NCBI GenBank assembly: GCA_051294375.1
Contig: CM119265.1
Location: 3,096,254 to 3,160,253, forward strand
Reading direction: 5' to 3'
From: Paraspadella gotoi
Taxonomy: Eukaryota > Chaetognatha
DNA: 64,000 nt
A model generated the notes under the pieces. The model did not search any database and had not been told where the DNA came from. It worked only from the letters and a program-made list of their open reading frames with translations. The position numbers and the translations under genes were made by a program. Positions within the stretch are counted from its first letter, which is position 1. Each line of letters starts with the position of its first letter. Shown in pieces: positions 19,699-33,503 of the stretch.

Positions 19699-21777
19699 CT
19701 GCGTTTGGTGGAGACAGCGAGGGGGGGGGAGGAAAAAGGTTTTGTATAATAGGAAAATATATCGTTGACGTTTAATCAATTATAATTATTAATAATTATT
19801 AATAATTTATGAGTGAAGACAAAGTATTTTGATTTTGATAAATGTGATGACAGATCTAGTGACAAATTATCTATTGTTCAATTACGATTTGTAATTAGAA
19901 GGATGGTCCGTCTCTGTCTGTCATTGGTCGGTCTGAGGTTGGAGTAAGGTCCGTGATTCGTCGGCTGTTTGATGATTCGCGAAGAGGACGACCAATCAGA
20001 TAACGAGACCGACCGAATCCATTTTGCCAGATATATACGGACGGGTCGCATCGAACACCCCTTTCCCTTTTAACTAACCTGTCCGGGCTGCTGCGGCGGC
20101 TGGCCCGGCTGCGGAGCACCCGGCTGCATGACCGGGTAGAGCGGGACCGCCTGTCCCGATCCGTCGTCCCCCGCAGAGCCTCGGGCTTTCGCGCGTCGTC
20201 GTCGATCTCGACTCTCGATGATTCGTTGCGGTTACAGGAAAAAGCCAGCATCTGAGAGGGAAAAGGAAATTAACTATCCTTGGAATAATGATATGCTATC
20301 CTGATTGAGGAAAGGCGAGGGGTAGGGCGGATAACTATCCTTCAATAATGATAGCTATCCTTATGGACGGACTGTGTAGCCACTGTCTCAGAAAATAGAT
20401 GAAGATAGTGGAAGAGGATAGTGGAAGAGGATAGCGGAAGAGGATAGTGGAAGAGGATAGTGGAAGAGGTCGAGAAAGAAATGTCGAACGAAATGAGATG
20501 AATCGATGAATTGGATAATTTTAAAGTGTGGAGATTTTGTCAGCCGTTTTTATAAGTAGGAAGAAAGATAAAAATCAAAACAATACTAAAAAGAATTCCA
20601 GTTAAATTGAGATAAGACAGTTTTTTGTGGGATTTTCAAGTGCAGTTTTAAATTTTTGCCAATATTTCGATTTACATTGATGCATCATTTTTTAAGGTAG
20701 TCTCTTCAAAATTTAATTCCAGTTCAAGTTTTTTCGATCACCGTTTGAAAAGATCGAACAAAGTATTTTTTTTAGCGAGCAATGTCATTGAATTCGGCGA
20801 GCAATGCCNNNNNNNNNNGCGAGCAATGCCATTGAATTCGGCCGGCGATTTTCTTTTCTTTCTTACTTATCAATAGTCAGGATCTCCACCAGAGTAAAAG
20901 GTGACTTTTTTTGCGAGCAACAACAACAACAACCACTAAAAGAAAATCGGCGCTCTTTTCTGAAAATGCCCCATTTCTGTTAGTTTATCCCAGATTTAAA
21001 TTTTAATCTTGATATTTAACTAAACCCTAACCATAATCGCTAACAAAATCCCTAACCATAATCACTAACCGAATCCCTAACCATAATCACTAAGCAAATC
21101 CCTAACCATAATCACTAACCGAATTCCTAACCATACTCACTAACCAAATCCCTCACCCTAAATTTTTAATTTAATCCTTAATCTTTTACTTTAAAAAAAA
21201 TTAACCAAATTCCGAATTAAAAAAAAATGAAAACGGGGCGTTCTGGGAAAATAAGGCTCAAAAGATTCATCGTAACTGACCCGACGATGAGGAGGAGGAA
21301 GAAGAGGAGGAAGAGGAAGACGAGGACGATCTGCGTCGTCGTCATTTTCTGAGTTTCGTTGAGGAGAACGAGATGACGACGAGTCCCGTCGCTGAGTTCG
21401 TAGACGGCGAGCACTGGCGACCAAATCAAATACCGATCAGTCGATCGATCAATCATCTTAAGCGATCGAATCAATCCAACGCTTTTCCATCGATAGATTC
21501 AAATAGTCAAATCAAATAATTCCAGGGTAAGGTTTCATTACTCTATTCAATCAATCCATCAATCAATGAATCCATGAATCAATCAATTGAAGTTTTCAAA
21601 ATATTTATATCAATCAAACGCATCAATCAATCAATCGAATCAGTCAATCACAGTCCTTACCCGTCAGATATTCTTCCTCTTCCATCGTCAAAGGTGAGTT
21701 CACGCATTTCTTTCCTTTTTCGCCGAAGACGTCGCCTTGGCCGAGAGAGACCGCGGTGGCGTTGCCGGGCAGACGGG
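19279..21777 (-). CDS. C-terminal part of a single-pass receptor with PPxY/proline-rich tail
   Basis: Exons on the minus strand: 21777-21661, 21413-21281, 20251-20079, 19698-19279. The first reads RLPGNATAVSLGQGDVFGEK with a later Cys; the second VLAVYELSDGTRRHLVLLNE, then a hydrophobic span (TQIVLVFLFLLFFLLLIVG); the third starts CWLF and goes to PLYPVMQPGAPQPGQPPQQP; the last is a 139-residue tail rich in Pro, Ala and Tyr, ending ESEKRAMD and TGA. Phases match at every junction, but the third exon is 173 nt where 172 is needed, so it has one extra base, near 20230. The layout resembles Shisa or CYYR1-like adaptors only in having a span followed by a PPxY tail. The 5' exons are not in this piece; see the entry at 33140-38389. 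Confidence 0.7.
20948..21258. mobile_element. MITE-like element, second copy
   Basis: Left end CGGCGCTCTTTTCTGAAAAT, right end reversed GAGCCTTATTTTCCCAGAAC. The interior is a series of CCCTAACCATAATCACTAAC units. It lies in an intron just 3' of the TM exon of the minus-strand receptor. A decayed match lies near 24810-24960 in the duplicate copy. Confidence 0.55.
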
Positions 21778-22019
21778 CTGTGGGCGAACGCGGGTAAAAT
21801 GTGGGGGTATCGAATGAATATGAAAGTCAAACTGGGAGATAAAGAAACTCGACTGCGAGTGACTGAGTGGCTGAGAGGTTCCTATCTTCGAATTTGTCTT
21901 TCGTTCCATTCATAGTCATAATCAATTCTATTAATCAATTATTTAATAATTTAGTGAGTGAAAGACCAAGTGGAGTAAGGTATTTTGATTCCTGAATAAA
22001 GTGGTCGACTGCAGCAATT

Positions 22020-25000
22020 TAGTGAAAATTTATGTCTAGCTTGTTCTCCAAATTTCACGAATTTGTAAATTTAGCAAAGGCGGTGGACTGTCTCTGCGGT
22101 TTCGGTCAATTGGTCGGATCTGAAGGCGTATGGATGCGAGAGTGGGATTCGCGTGAGGGTCCTGATTTAAGTGGCGGCTGGTTTGATGATTTCGGCGAAG
22201 AGGCCGAACTCCCACATCTCAGTAAATTGAAGCGTGAGGAAATTTTCGTCGGATCCGCGGAATCCATTTTGCCAAGGAGGTATATAATGAAACGTGTTGA
22301 GCGGGGGGGTGGCGCAAAAGTCGAACGAGGACACGCCTTGGTGGACACACCGACTTGTCTTAAAAGCTGAAGAAGGGGCACCTTCGCCGGGCTGCTGCGG
22401 CGGCCGCCCTGGACGGCGTTCTGCGTGAGGCACCCGGCTGCAAATGAACCAGGGGGAAGAGCGGGACCGTCTGTCCCGACCCGTCCGTCCGCCCGCACAG
22501 AAGAGTCCTCCGGGCTCTTTTCGACGACGAGCTCTCTCGTCCGTCGAATAAAATCCCTCTGACTCTCCGGGGAAGGGGGTAAAAAAGATTAGAAAATTTT
22601 TGGGTTAAGTGGATATAAGATATATTTTGTATTTGCCACGACGTTACCAAGAAAAAACGAAAAACGACCCAAGAAATACTGGGAGAGGGAGAAAAAAAGG
22701 AACAAGTATAAAAAAAACCTAAAAAAATCCTTAAAATGGGGAGAATGAATAGCTGGAATCCTTGATTGGAGAGAAAAAAAAGATCAGAGAAGGTACCTTG
22801 CTTTAGTGCGATAATACCATTACTCCTTGTAATAATGATAGACTATCATCCTATAGATTGTCCTAGTGAGGAAAAGGAGACGCGGGGCGAGAGGATTTGA
22901 CCTTTGTTATTTGTTTTGTATAGGGCGATAAAATCAATCCTCAAATACGAAAGATAAGCCTTAATCCCCCTTGATGTTAGGAAAGGAGAGGCTCGGTCTT
23001 GTTTTTATACGTTGTGCGGATAAACTATCTTTCCCAATTAATGAAGCTATTCCCTCTGATTGGAGGAAAAGGAAGGGTAGAGCGGCCCCCCGACTAATTT
23101 ACTAAAACCTTATCCCTATATGTTTATTCCAGTTTTTAAAGGTGTCGATCAAAGACAAGTCGGCTATTCGCTTGAATTTGGATCTGCGACGAAAGGCCGA
23201 GGGGTATAGGGCCCGGAAGCATAAACCTATGCCTTCGGAATAATGATAGGCGTACTCTTAAGTGTGATGTTAAAGAAATGAGGTCTACGATCGGTTAATG
23301 TACTGAGTGAAATAGCGTCAGCTTTACTTTATTGTACTGCATTGCATAGCGTTTGTCACATACTAGCATCAGCAGAATAGAATAGATAAGATTGAAAGGT
23401 GGGAAGAAGAGGATACGTGGGGTGTAAACTTTACGAGTGGATTAGCCGGGCAATGTAAGGTATAGTGTGATGAGATGGGTCGACGATTAGCGTTTTTTTG
23501 TGTTTATGAAAATTTGAAAATGGAGGTTGCCCCTTTGATAGTTAACGTGAATCTCACAAGACATCAATCGTTCCTCGAAACCGAAGTTTACAGCAGTCGA
23601 CATTCAGAAGACGACGTCGCATGTATTTCGAGACATCCCGCCCGGACGTTAACGAGATTTTCACCTCGATAATAATTTAAGAATAAGAATCAAGATATTT
23701 TTCATTTTCTTGCAGAGACGCGGAATCAAAAATAAAAATCATACAAAGATAGAGTGGAATCAGAGCAATTTGTGCTAACTGCCCCAACAATTTGATTTTA
23801 GTCAGCAAGGCTGGTGGGCCGTGAGATGTTGTGCTTTAAGTGCTCGGTTTCCTTGTACAATATTAAGAGAGGCTGAAAGAGCAGATAAGAGATTTAAAAA
23901 AACTCAATAAAACCAATACTCAAAAAAAAATTCCAGTTAAAATGGATAAGGACAGTTTTTGTCCGTGATTATAACAAACAGGTGTGCATTTTGTCTCGAT
24001 ATTATGTTACGCATTACCAATCGATAACATCATTTTTCCAAGGCAGTCTGCTCTCAAAATTATTTAATTCTCGACTGTGATTCATCAGACCAGCTATATT
24101 TACCTCGGAGTAATATTCCACTGCGGTTTCTTGAAAAAATGAAATCGATAATTTACCATGCAGAAGAGAGTACTTAGAAATTTTCTTTTTACTTATTAGC
24201 GCCAAATGCCATTAACTTAGCCTACAGAATCAAGGCTGACCTGCGTTTTCGTCTGGCTCGTGGAACAACATCTGAAATGTAATTCGGCCGGGCGATACGT
24301 GTCGCTTTCTGTCCTGTGCTATTCTTGAACTTACTCAATTAAGCACTCTCATGGATAGTACAGCATTTTCTTGCACCAGTCGAGTTACGAAATTGGTACT
24401 TTTTTGCCAGTAGCTTCCTCAGACCTAAAAGTCGGAAATAATCCCAATCGCCAGAACGCCTACTAAAAAGAAAATCTTAGTCCGCAGGACCCTCGAACTT
24501 CCCTTGTTTTGAAAAACTTTGGCCCAGCGTCCCGACAACGGAATTACTGTTCAGTTATTCAGTGTCTCTATCGCAGCCAATTTCTAGAATTTATTACGAG
24601 TGTAAAACACTTCATATTTTTATTTAATGGAATTACTTAAAATAACATTTAACACTCTATAATAAAAGATGCCACGTCCTAAACCATATTCCGCTTCATT
24701 CTGTCAACCTAACCTCTGCAAGCCCCGTAACCAAATTTCCGTAACCGCAATCTATCCTGAGTCACAATTATAAGCCTTGTTTGCCCTTACCTATCCACTA
24801 AGCGAGATTGTTCCTACCTCCACCCCCTAGTGTTAAATTTGTTAATTTTCAATACACCCCTTAATCTTTCAACTTTAATTAAATTTTTAAGTTTAACCAA
24901 ACTCTCCCCGATATTAAGACAAAATGCATTCAAGAAATTCAACAAACGGGGGCTGTGGTGCTCTTGCTCTAGGCTCGAAACCAGGGAATCATAAAGGGAC

Positions 25001-25300
25001 TCCGGAAAGGAGGATTCATGGAACTACCCGGACGATGAAGGGAGGCAGGGAGCGAAAAGGATATAGGATATCGGAAGCAAATTAGAGGACAGGACGAGCA
25101 CAATCTGCGTTCGTCGGGTCATATTTCCTGAGTTTCGTTGAGGGAGAAACGAGTGACGACGGAGTCCCGTCGCTGATTGTTCGAGACGGCGAGCACTGGC
25201 GACCAAATCGAAATACCGATCAGTCAGATCCGAGCAATCATCTTTAAGCGATTCGAATAAATCCAACAGCTTTTCCATCGATAGATTGAAATAGTCAAAT
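22020..25300. pseudogene. Error-rich second copy of the TM/tail exons
   Basis: This contains the counterpart of the 20.1-kb exon at about 22370-22510 (PLFPLV and LQPGA recognisable in reversed frames) and of the TM exon at 25024-25210, both frameshifted. The rest (22.5-25.0 kb) is AT-rich without exons. I label it pseudogene for caution; an unpolished assembly copy is the likelier explanation. Confidence 0.45.
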
Positions 25301-25304
25301 CAAA

Positions 25305-28300
25305 TACAGTATTCGGTTTTTGTAAGAACCTGGAAAAAGTCAGGGAGGCTGTAACTTTTTTGTAAATGCCGTGGAAATCAGCTGAAAATTGAATACGGGT
25401 TGCTGAGGTGGTTTATTCCCCATAACGAGTTTAGAGCCACTTTAAAAAAAAAAATAGTGAAATGGGGCATTTTTTTGGACAAAAAATTAATTTGCATTAC
25501 TGTAAAAAATTATTTTATAATATATGTTATATCTCCACTCTATCTACGTCATAACTTGTATGGTGAAGTTATATCAAACCCTGGGGACTTGGGTCTGTTC
25601 CTCATATTACCCTGGTCCGTTAACAACAAACAAGATCATACATGACAAGCTTTGTTTAAAAACTCATTTGCATACCAGTAGGCAATTATAATATATTTTA
25701 TACTATCAATGTGATATTACAGTCTTATGATAATTAACAAAAAATTTATTTCGAATCACTCTAGCTCTAAACTATTACATCAATATCAGCATTTAGACAA
25801 ATGGTTTTGCCACTTTTTATATAACTATTTCTTCGTTTATATTTTAGTTCATGTCTGTTAATCCAAGTCCAAAGCTAGATCTGTCTTCAAACAAAATATC
25901 AAAATATGCCATTTTCTCCATATAGGGTAGAACTTGCACTAAATTATCTTTTCACCGTATAAAAATCAGTAGAGATACTTATGCCAATCCTAAAATAGCT
26001 CAGATCCTCAGGTGCTTAAAACTGATCATTGACAAATCTATATGACAGTTTTTTTTTACTACTGACCTCTATATACTATTATGGAATATAACCCTTTCAG
26101 AAAACCCCTCTAAAAAAACTTACACGGCAAACAACAGCCTTATTCAAACTGTTAACTAAACAATACTCCGCTTCACACCGTCTATCGAGCATAGTGTGCT
26201 CATCATCTAGCTCTATAACTCTTTAATACATACCTAAACAAGAGCGAGAACACTCCATTTTGAAAATAGTCTATTGAGAGATTTAAAAAGCTTCATAGAT
26301 TAAACTGTATCCGAGTAATGGAATGACTGCACAGAAAGGCGAACAACATAGAATGCATGACAACTCTTATCAGCTTGTCATTGAATAATATCGTTTCACT
26401 CTTCTATAATAAGGCGGAACAAAGTAAAAACTAAGAGGTTTCTGTAATATACTAAATAACCGGTTAGAGCCATCTCCTGTGGCTGATCGATTGAACTCGT
26501 AACAAAACATGACATTTACATGATTTCTATACTACTAATAAAGATAATATAGAGCATTTAGAATGTCTTGTCTAATTCGTATTACATCATAGAATCATTG
26601 GTAAGAAATCTATTTATATTATTTCAATATAGAATCTGTTACAAGACATTTTTAAAAGCCGGATGTCCTGGGTAGGGATATATTGAATTAACATTTCATA
26701 AAATAAAAAATATTATTACAAGGAATCTTTCAAGCTTTTTGTTATGTGTAAATATTGGGACTTAATAAGATTGAGACAAAAACTATAAATAGAAATTATA
26801 GCGATAGAAAGTTCAATATGGCCGGAATGATGATTATTTGCCATTGATTTTTTAAAAGAGGCTTTTTTCCATTATATTTGACCCCCGCCCGCACTAAACA
26901 CAACTATTAATATAGACACTATAATTGCAAAACATTCATTCATAATTGAGTAATTACAAATCGCATCTTGTCAATATAAACATATGTGTAGTTAAGAAGC
27001 AAACACCTTTTAAATAGAAGTGCGACTCTTAGTCTGAAGTCCAGTTTTTGCTTAACAGAAAAATATAAAAACGTTTACATTTTGTTGCCGCCCTTATTAA
27101 GCAAGAGTACGATGAGAATAATTCCATTTGTTAACTAATGCCTGATATAGATTTCCATCCATACTTACTCTGTCTTTCCGGAACTTTCCTGTGCTCCAAG
27201 TCCAATTTTGTTCCACTTATCAGAGCATGTTTATTATACGTATAGCACTTTCAACAGACCGAATTAAACGCTGATGGTTTCTCCCTGTTAGGGACTATTG
27301 TATAAAGCTATGAGAGATAGTAATATCAGCTCAATAGAGAACGGTTTTTAATTAAAAGTTTGAATTTTAGGAGTGTTTTTCTGTATTTTTTAAGGTTTTG
27401 AAGAGGGTAATTAAGTATATATTAATAATAAAAACATCACTCAAAAAGATATAAAGTTAGATGAATATTTCTTTTTAAAATATAACTATTTACATATATT
27501 TTGAAAATAATATAATCTCTCAAGGCTTTGCCAAGGCGAGGACCATCTTCGCCGGTTTTGGTCTCTTCTTTGTATAAAATTATAAACGCTTTTTTATAAC
27601 ATACCTTGTTCCAAAAAAATGCATATTTTTGGACTCGATTTTTAGCTACTGGATGTTGATAATCTCTAATTGTGGTGGAATATAAAACGAAAGATAAATT
27701 CCTTAATCTTATTCTTCTATTTTATGGAAACAAGTGGATGGCACTGAGTTTATGTTGATATTTCGTTCGAGCCAAGATAGGCCTCATTTATCCTCGAAAT
27801 ATTCTTATTCTTATAATATTTTCATAAGGATGTTCTCGGCTTCTGCGCGTGGATTAATATTTTACTACATACTTTATATATAAAAATTATAAGAATTGCT
27901 ACTGTATGCAAATCCTGCCAGTTTTTAACCAAAAGCTTCGATATTTCTGATTCATTTTTGTTTTTACCACGGTTTAGAAAACCACCTCCCCGGTTATATC
28001 ACCCATAATTATAATGATATTTACTACGCATATTTTTTTACAGTACTGAAATTAATTTTGTTTCCAAAAAACAATGGATTCACTATTTTTTTTTTATGTG
28101 CTCAAACTTGCCTTAATGGGGAATCAAACCACACCGCTCAGAGTCTTGTCTAACCCCTTATTTAATTTTTCAGTACTGATTCCAGTCATTTACACATAAC
28201 AATAAAGTCTGTACAGCTCTTACCACCCAAATTGCGACATCTTCGTTTCCAAGCTTTCTTCCCAACATAAACCGATACTGTTAATTCCAGAATCATCCAA

Positions 28301-28320
28301 TTGCTCGAAGGTTCTCCATC
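25305..28320. mobile_element. Possible hAT-like DNA transposon insertion or unpolished AT-rich filler
   Basis: The left boundary, where copy A' stops matching copy A, begins CAGTATTCGGTTTTTGTAAG and continues AACCTGGAAAAAGTCAGGGA, a style common at hAT-family termini. No transposase frame is visible in the 3 kb that follows, which is AT-rich throughout, and I could not define a matching right end or target duplication. Confidence 0.35.
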
Positions 28321-29821
28321 TACTTGGCCTATATCCATCAATCCATCAATCACATGACATCACTCCTGAATCATTATCCAATTGACTAGGTTCTCTTCTC
28401 CAAAAATTCTTCTAGAATTTACCAATCAAGGAACGCATCAATCCAATCAATCGCAACTCTCAGTCAATCACAGACCCTTGCACCCTCGGCGACAAGCAGT
28501 CATTGCCTTCGCGCCTTCTCCACAATCGTCCAAAGGTAGAGTTCCAAGCCGCCACTCTGTGCTTTTCCCTTTTATTCGCCGGAAACGAATCGTTCCGCCC
28601 CCTTAGTAGCCGAGAGAGCGGACCCCGCGCATTGTGGGTTCGCGCGCCCCTGACCATTCTCGGCCCGGGCCACGCGGCAGCACTGTCTCGCCGTGGTGCG
28701 AGAGTCGCCCGGGTCTTAAAGTTAACAAAACAGTCAACCTCAATGTAAATAACCCCAAGGGGGTATCCGGAAAAGCTTCCCCGATATGTCTTACATGAAT
28801 CGAAAGGTCCCCCAAACTGGGAGGAGCATACAAGGGTAAGGATAGAACTCCGAGCTAATGCCTGTTGGATCCAAAAGAGGTTGACTGGTGTAGTGGGTTT
28901 GTTAAGGAGGGTTTCCTATCTTTCGAATTTTTCTTTCCGCTCCCATTCCTAGTGTCTACTAAGCTGCACACAAATTACTTACAAAGCTAGCCAAAGTCCA
29001 GATGAAATTTANNNNNNNNNNNNNNNNNNNNNNNNNCTAACAAATACTTACATAGGCACTAGCAAAGCCAATGGAAATTAACATGTAATGTATACACGCC
29101 ATTAAACATAATCTTCTATGAGCTCCTTTACAAAATGATATAAAAATTTTTGATGAATTCTGACTATGCAACATTAAAAAAGATAAGACAAAAAATTATA
29201 CTTACAGCTTTTTAAAAAATTCTTACTTTTTTCTAGTTAAAATACTAAAAAAAACTAATAAAATCCATCGAAAGTTATTATGAATTTGATTTTTTATACG
29301 TTCTTTTCTTTTTTGATAACCTGACGTTATCATACACAATGATTATTAAAAAAGAATTCATTACTTTGTGCGAGACAACTGTTATCGAATTACCTGTTTC
29401 TTAAAAAATTAAAATTCTTCCCCAAAAAAATTGTTAGTCCTTTCCTATCTATAAATAAATAATTTAAAAAAATAATTACTAGTGGGTATAGTAGAGCCAT
29501 ATGAGAAGTTATTTTGTCCATGAAAGTTATAACTTAAAATGTTATAAATTTCAGCTTTGAGCAATTACCGTCACTCTAAATTTTGACTCACCCATTGCGT
29601 GCGCTTCCCCTATCATAGCCTCTTCACCTTATTATTTAATATTCGAAATTAAATGAATTTTTTTGTTTTTGTTAACAGTCAATTAAATTTGTTTTATTTT
29701 TAGCAGAAGAAAAACGTACTTGTTTCGACTAATATGTTCATTTAATTATAATTTAAAACGCAACGAAGAGAAAAGCTTCGAAATAAAAAAAAAATTACTC
29801 TGGGGAGTGAATAAACGAACT

Positions 29822-29985
29822 GTGAGAGAGTCTTGATTAAAAGCTTGCAAGGAACCTGCTACGTCATTTATCTTGTAAGCAGTGATGGAGCCTTAAAACC
29901 ACCAAAGCCGTCCAAAGTCAGGCAGATGCTTATTTATTGAATGAATGGATAATTTTATATTTGTTGTACCAATTTCATAATCATA
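29822..29985 (-). repeat. SINE-like repeat, reversed copy
   Basis: The reverse complement of the family at 3955, with the AAGCTTGCAAGG and CCATTATTTATTGAATGAATG-type words. The corresponding copy in the duplicated segment is at 32190-32355. Confidence 0.6.
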
Positions 29986-30288
29986 ACCTTGGAGGTTATG
30001 AGCGACTCTCGACTCACCGCGGACTGGCATTTCCCAGACCGCCAGTCTTGGAAGGGTCTTCACCGCATCACCCGGCACCCGACGCACGTTTCGGAGGGGG
30101 AATTTGATCCGGATGATAGAATACGGAGCACAGACGTTGCGTGAGATCTATTGATGGTGGCCGGGAGAAAGAGGGGCAAGAGAACGGGGAGAGGAGAAGG
30201 GAAGAGAGGAGAGAGAGAGGTGAAGTAAGGAGAGAGGAGAGAAGGATAGAGGAAGGAAGGGGAGGAGGGAGGGAGGGAGAGAGAGAGA

Positions 30289-30321
<33 letters not shown>

Positions 30322-33139
30322 CTGAGAGGAAGGGAGAGAAGAGGAGAGCGAGAAGGTGAATAGTAAGGAATGAGGAGAGAGTGGATAGAGGGAAGAGGGG
30401 AGGGGAGAGAGGGAGAGGAGAGGAGGAATGAGAAAGGGCGTAGGAAAGGAGGAAGAAAAGGACAGAGAGATAGAGAAACAAAGAAGAAGACTAGAAGGTA
30501 ATTAATGTAGAAATAGTTTAATAATGTGAAATCAATCAATTAATTAATTAATGGTGAATTGATTTCAATAAATGGAAGGAGAAGGACCCGAAGAGACAAA
30601 AACAGGAATTGATTCCCTCACAATTAACTACCCGGTAATAAATAACTGGGCCTCGGGTTCCCCCGCATCAACAGCTGCTCTGTTCACTGACTCCGCTGCC
30701 CGCAACCGCCGCAGTTTCTGCCACACTCTCCGCTGCCACAGCTTCCCAAACCGCAACCGCCTTAACTTCACCCACCAACGTAAGCGTTCAGGTACGACCG
30801 AGGGGAAATTCGATCTCCGGCCCTCAAAGTTTTAGTTTCTTCGCAAATTCCTCGTTTCGACCGGAACGTGGCAAGTTGGACGAGGAAAACCGTGGAAGGC
30901 TTGCCTGGAAGAAATAGAGAAGAGAGAGAGAAGTATGAAATTTTAGAGAGGAACACTGAAGAGAGAATTAGAGAAGTTGAAATTAAATAGTAAAAGAGAG
31001 GAAAAATGTAGTTGGTGTGGCTACAGAGGGTGGAGATTACTGTGACTGAGTATTTCAAACGGTACTAAACATTACACAAAACTAATGTTTTTCACTTTTT
31101 GATTAACTTACACACTCTCTCTCCCTCTCTCTCTCTCTCTTCTCTTTCTCTCTCTCTTTAACGTTTTCATACTCTCAAACATAAACTGTTATTACAAATA
31201 TTAGTGAACCTCTTCTTCACGTGAACCTCTCTTCATTGTGAAACCTCTTCTCATTTGAACCTCTTCTCACGGTGATAACATACAACACCTAAAATCACCG
31301 TCGACCGTCCATTCGGTGCGGTGCTAGGCGGCGGCGGCTGAACCTCCTGAGGCCGGGCGTCTGCTGAGCGTTGGGCCAGAATGCGACACGCTGACTTTGA
31401 GGACGTACGAGGAATCCTTCGTTGACAGACTGGACGACAGACTTGACTGTCGCGTTGGGGCGAGAGCAGGATTCGAGTGGCCCCCTCTTAATGCTAATGT
31501 ATACAGCATTAAAATAATCTATTATGAGCTCCTTACAAAATGATATAAAACATTTTTTGATGAATTCTGATAGAACATAAAAAGATAAACAAAAAATATA
31601 ATTACAGCTTTTAAAAATTCTTACGTTTTTTCAGTAAAAATCTAAAAAAACTAATAAAATCATCGAAAGATGATGATGATTATTTTATACGTTCTTTCTT
31701 ATTTTTGACCTACTTATCATACAAATATTTAAAAAAGAATTATACTTTGTGGAGACAACTGTTATCGAATCTGGTCTTAAAAATTAAAATTTCCCAAAAC
31801 ATTTTTAGTCCTTTCCTATCTATAAATAAATATTTAAAAAATAATTACTAGGGTATAGAGCCATATGAGAAATTTTTTGTCCATTGAAAGTATACTTAAA
31901 ATGTATAAATTTTAGTTTGAGCAATTACTCACTCTAAATTTTTGACTCACCCCATTGCGTTGCGGCTTCCCCTATCATAGCCCTCTTACCTTATTTTTTG
32001 AATAATTCGAAATTAAAATGAATTTTTTGTTTTTGTTAACAGTCAATAAATTTGTTCTAGTGTATTTTTAGAAGGAAGAAAACGTACTTGTTTTCGGCTA
32101 ATATGTTTCATTTAATTATAATTTATAAACGACAACGAAGAGAAAAAGCTCGAAATAAAAAAAAAAATACTCTGGAAGTGAAATAAACGAGACTGTGAAG
32201 AGGTCTTGATTGAAAGCTTGCAGACCTGCTATTCATTATTCTTGTAAGAGTGATGGAGGCCTAAACCACCAAAGCCTGTCCAAAGTCAGGGGCAAGTATA
32301 GCTTATTTATTGAATGAATGGATAATGTTATATTGGTTGTACCAATTTCATATCATAACCTTGGAAGGTTAAATTATGTCCGACTCTCGACTCACCCGCG
32401 ACATGGCATTTCCCAGAACCGCAGTCTTGGAACGGGTCTTCACCGCAGTCACCCGGCACGACGCCGTTCGAGGGGAATTGATCCGGATGATAGAATACGA
32501 GCACAGACGTGCGTGAGATCTTTGATTGGTGGCCTGAGAAAGAGGGAGGGGGAAGAGAAGGGGAGGAAGNNNNNNNNNNNNNNNNNNNNNNNNNNNNNNN
32601 NNNNNNNNNNNNNNNNNNNNNNNNNNNNNNNNNNNNNNNNNNNNNNNNNNNNNNNNNNNNNNNNNNNNNNNNNNNNNNNNNNNNNNNNNNNNNNNNNNNN
32701 NNNNNNNNNNNNNNNNNNNNNNNNNNNNNNNNNNNNNNNNNNNNNNNNNNNNNNNNNNNAGAGGGAGAGAAGGATAGAGGGAAGAAGGGGAGGGAGAGAG
32801 GGAGAGGCAGAGGAGGAATGAGAAAGGGCGTAGGAAAGGAGGAAGAAAAGACAGAGAGATAGAGAAACAAGAAGAGATAGAAGGTAATTAATGTGAAATA
32901 GTTAAATAATGTGAATCAATCAATTAATTAATTAATGTGAATTGATTTCAATAAATGAGAGAAGGACGAAGAGACAAAAACAGGGAATGATTCCCTCACA
33001 ATTAACACCGGTAATAAATAACTGGGCCTCTCGCTTCCGCATCAACAGCTGCTCTGTCACGACTCCGCTGCCGCAACCGCCGCAGTTCTGCCACATCTCC
33101 GCTGCCACAGCTTCCCCAAACGCAACCGCCTTAACTCAC

Positions 33140-33457
33140 CCACGTAAGCGTTCAGGTACGACCGAGGGGGAAATTCGATCTCGCAAGTTTTAGTTTCTTC
33201 GCAAATTCCTCGTTCGACCGGAACGTGGCATTGGAGAGGAAAACCGTGGAAGGCTTTGCCTGGAAAAATAGAGAAGAGAAGAGAGAAGTTGAAATTAGAG
33301 AGGAAACTGAAGAGAGAATAGAGAAGTTGAAATTAGATAGGTAAAAAGAGAGGAAAAATGTAGTTGTGTGGCTACAGAGGGTGAGTACTGTGTACTGAGT
33401 ATTCAAAGGTACTAAACAATACACAAAACATAATGTTCACTTTTTGATTAACTTACA

Positions 33458-33503
<46 letters not shown>

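Larger units (their letters stand above)
19870..29000. repeat. Tandem copy pair A (19870-21930) and A' (22020-29000)
   Basis: The tail and TM exons at 20.1, 21.3 and 21.7 kb have damaged counterparts at about 22.4, 25.1 and 28.5 kb in the same order. For example, 25024-25310 matches 21290-21520 and 28330-28640 matches 21540-21760. The second copy has many single-base indels, no open exon frames, and about 3 kb of extra sequence at 25305-28320. Confidence 0.7.

Noticed and set aside
30060-30539. 159- and 137-codon Ser/Leu/Pro-rich minus-strand frames
   Set aside because: Produced by a GA-rich tract; the equivalent tract in the duplicate copy differs in frame.
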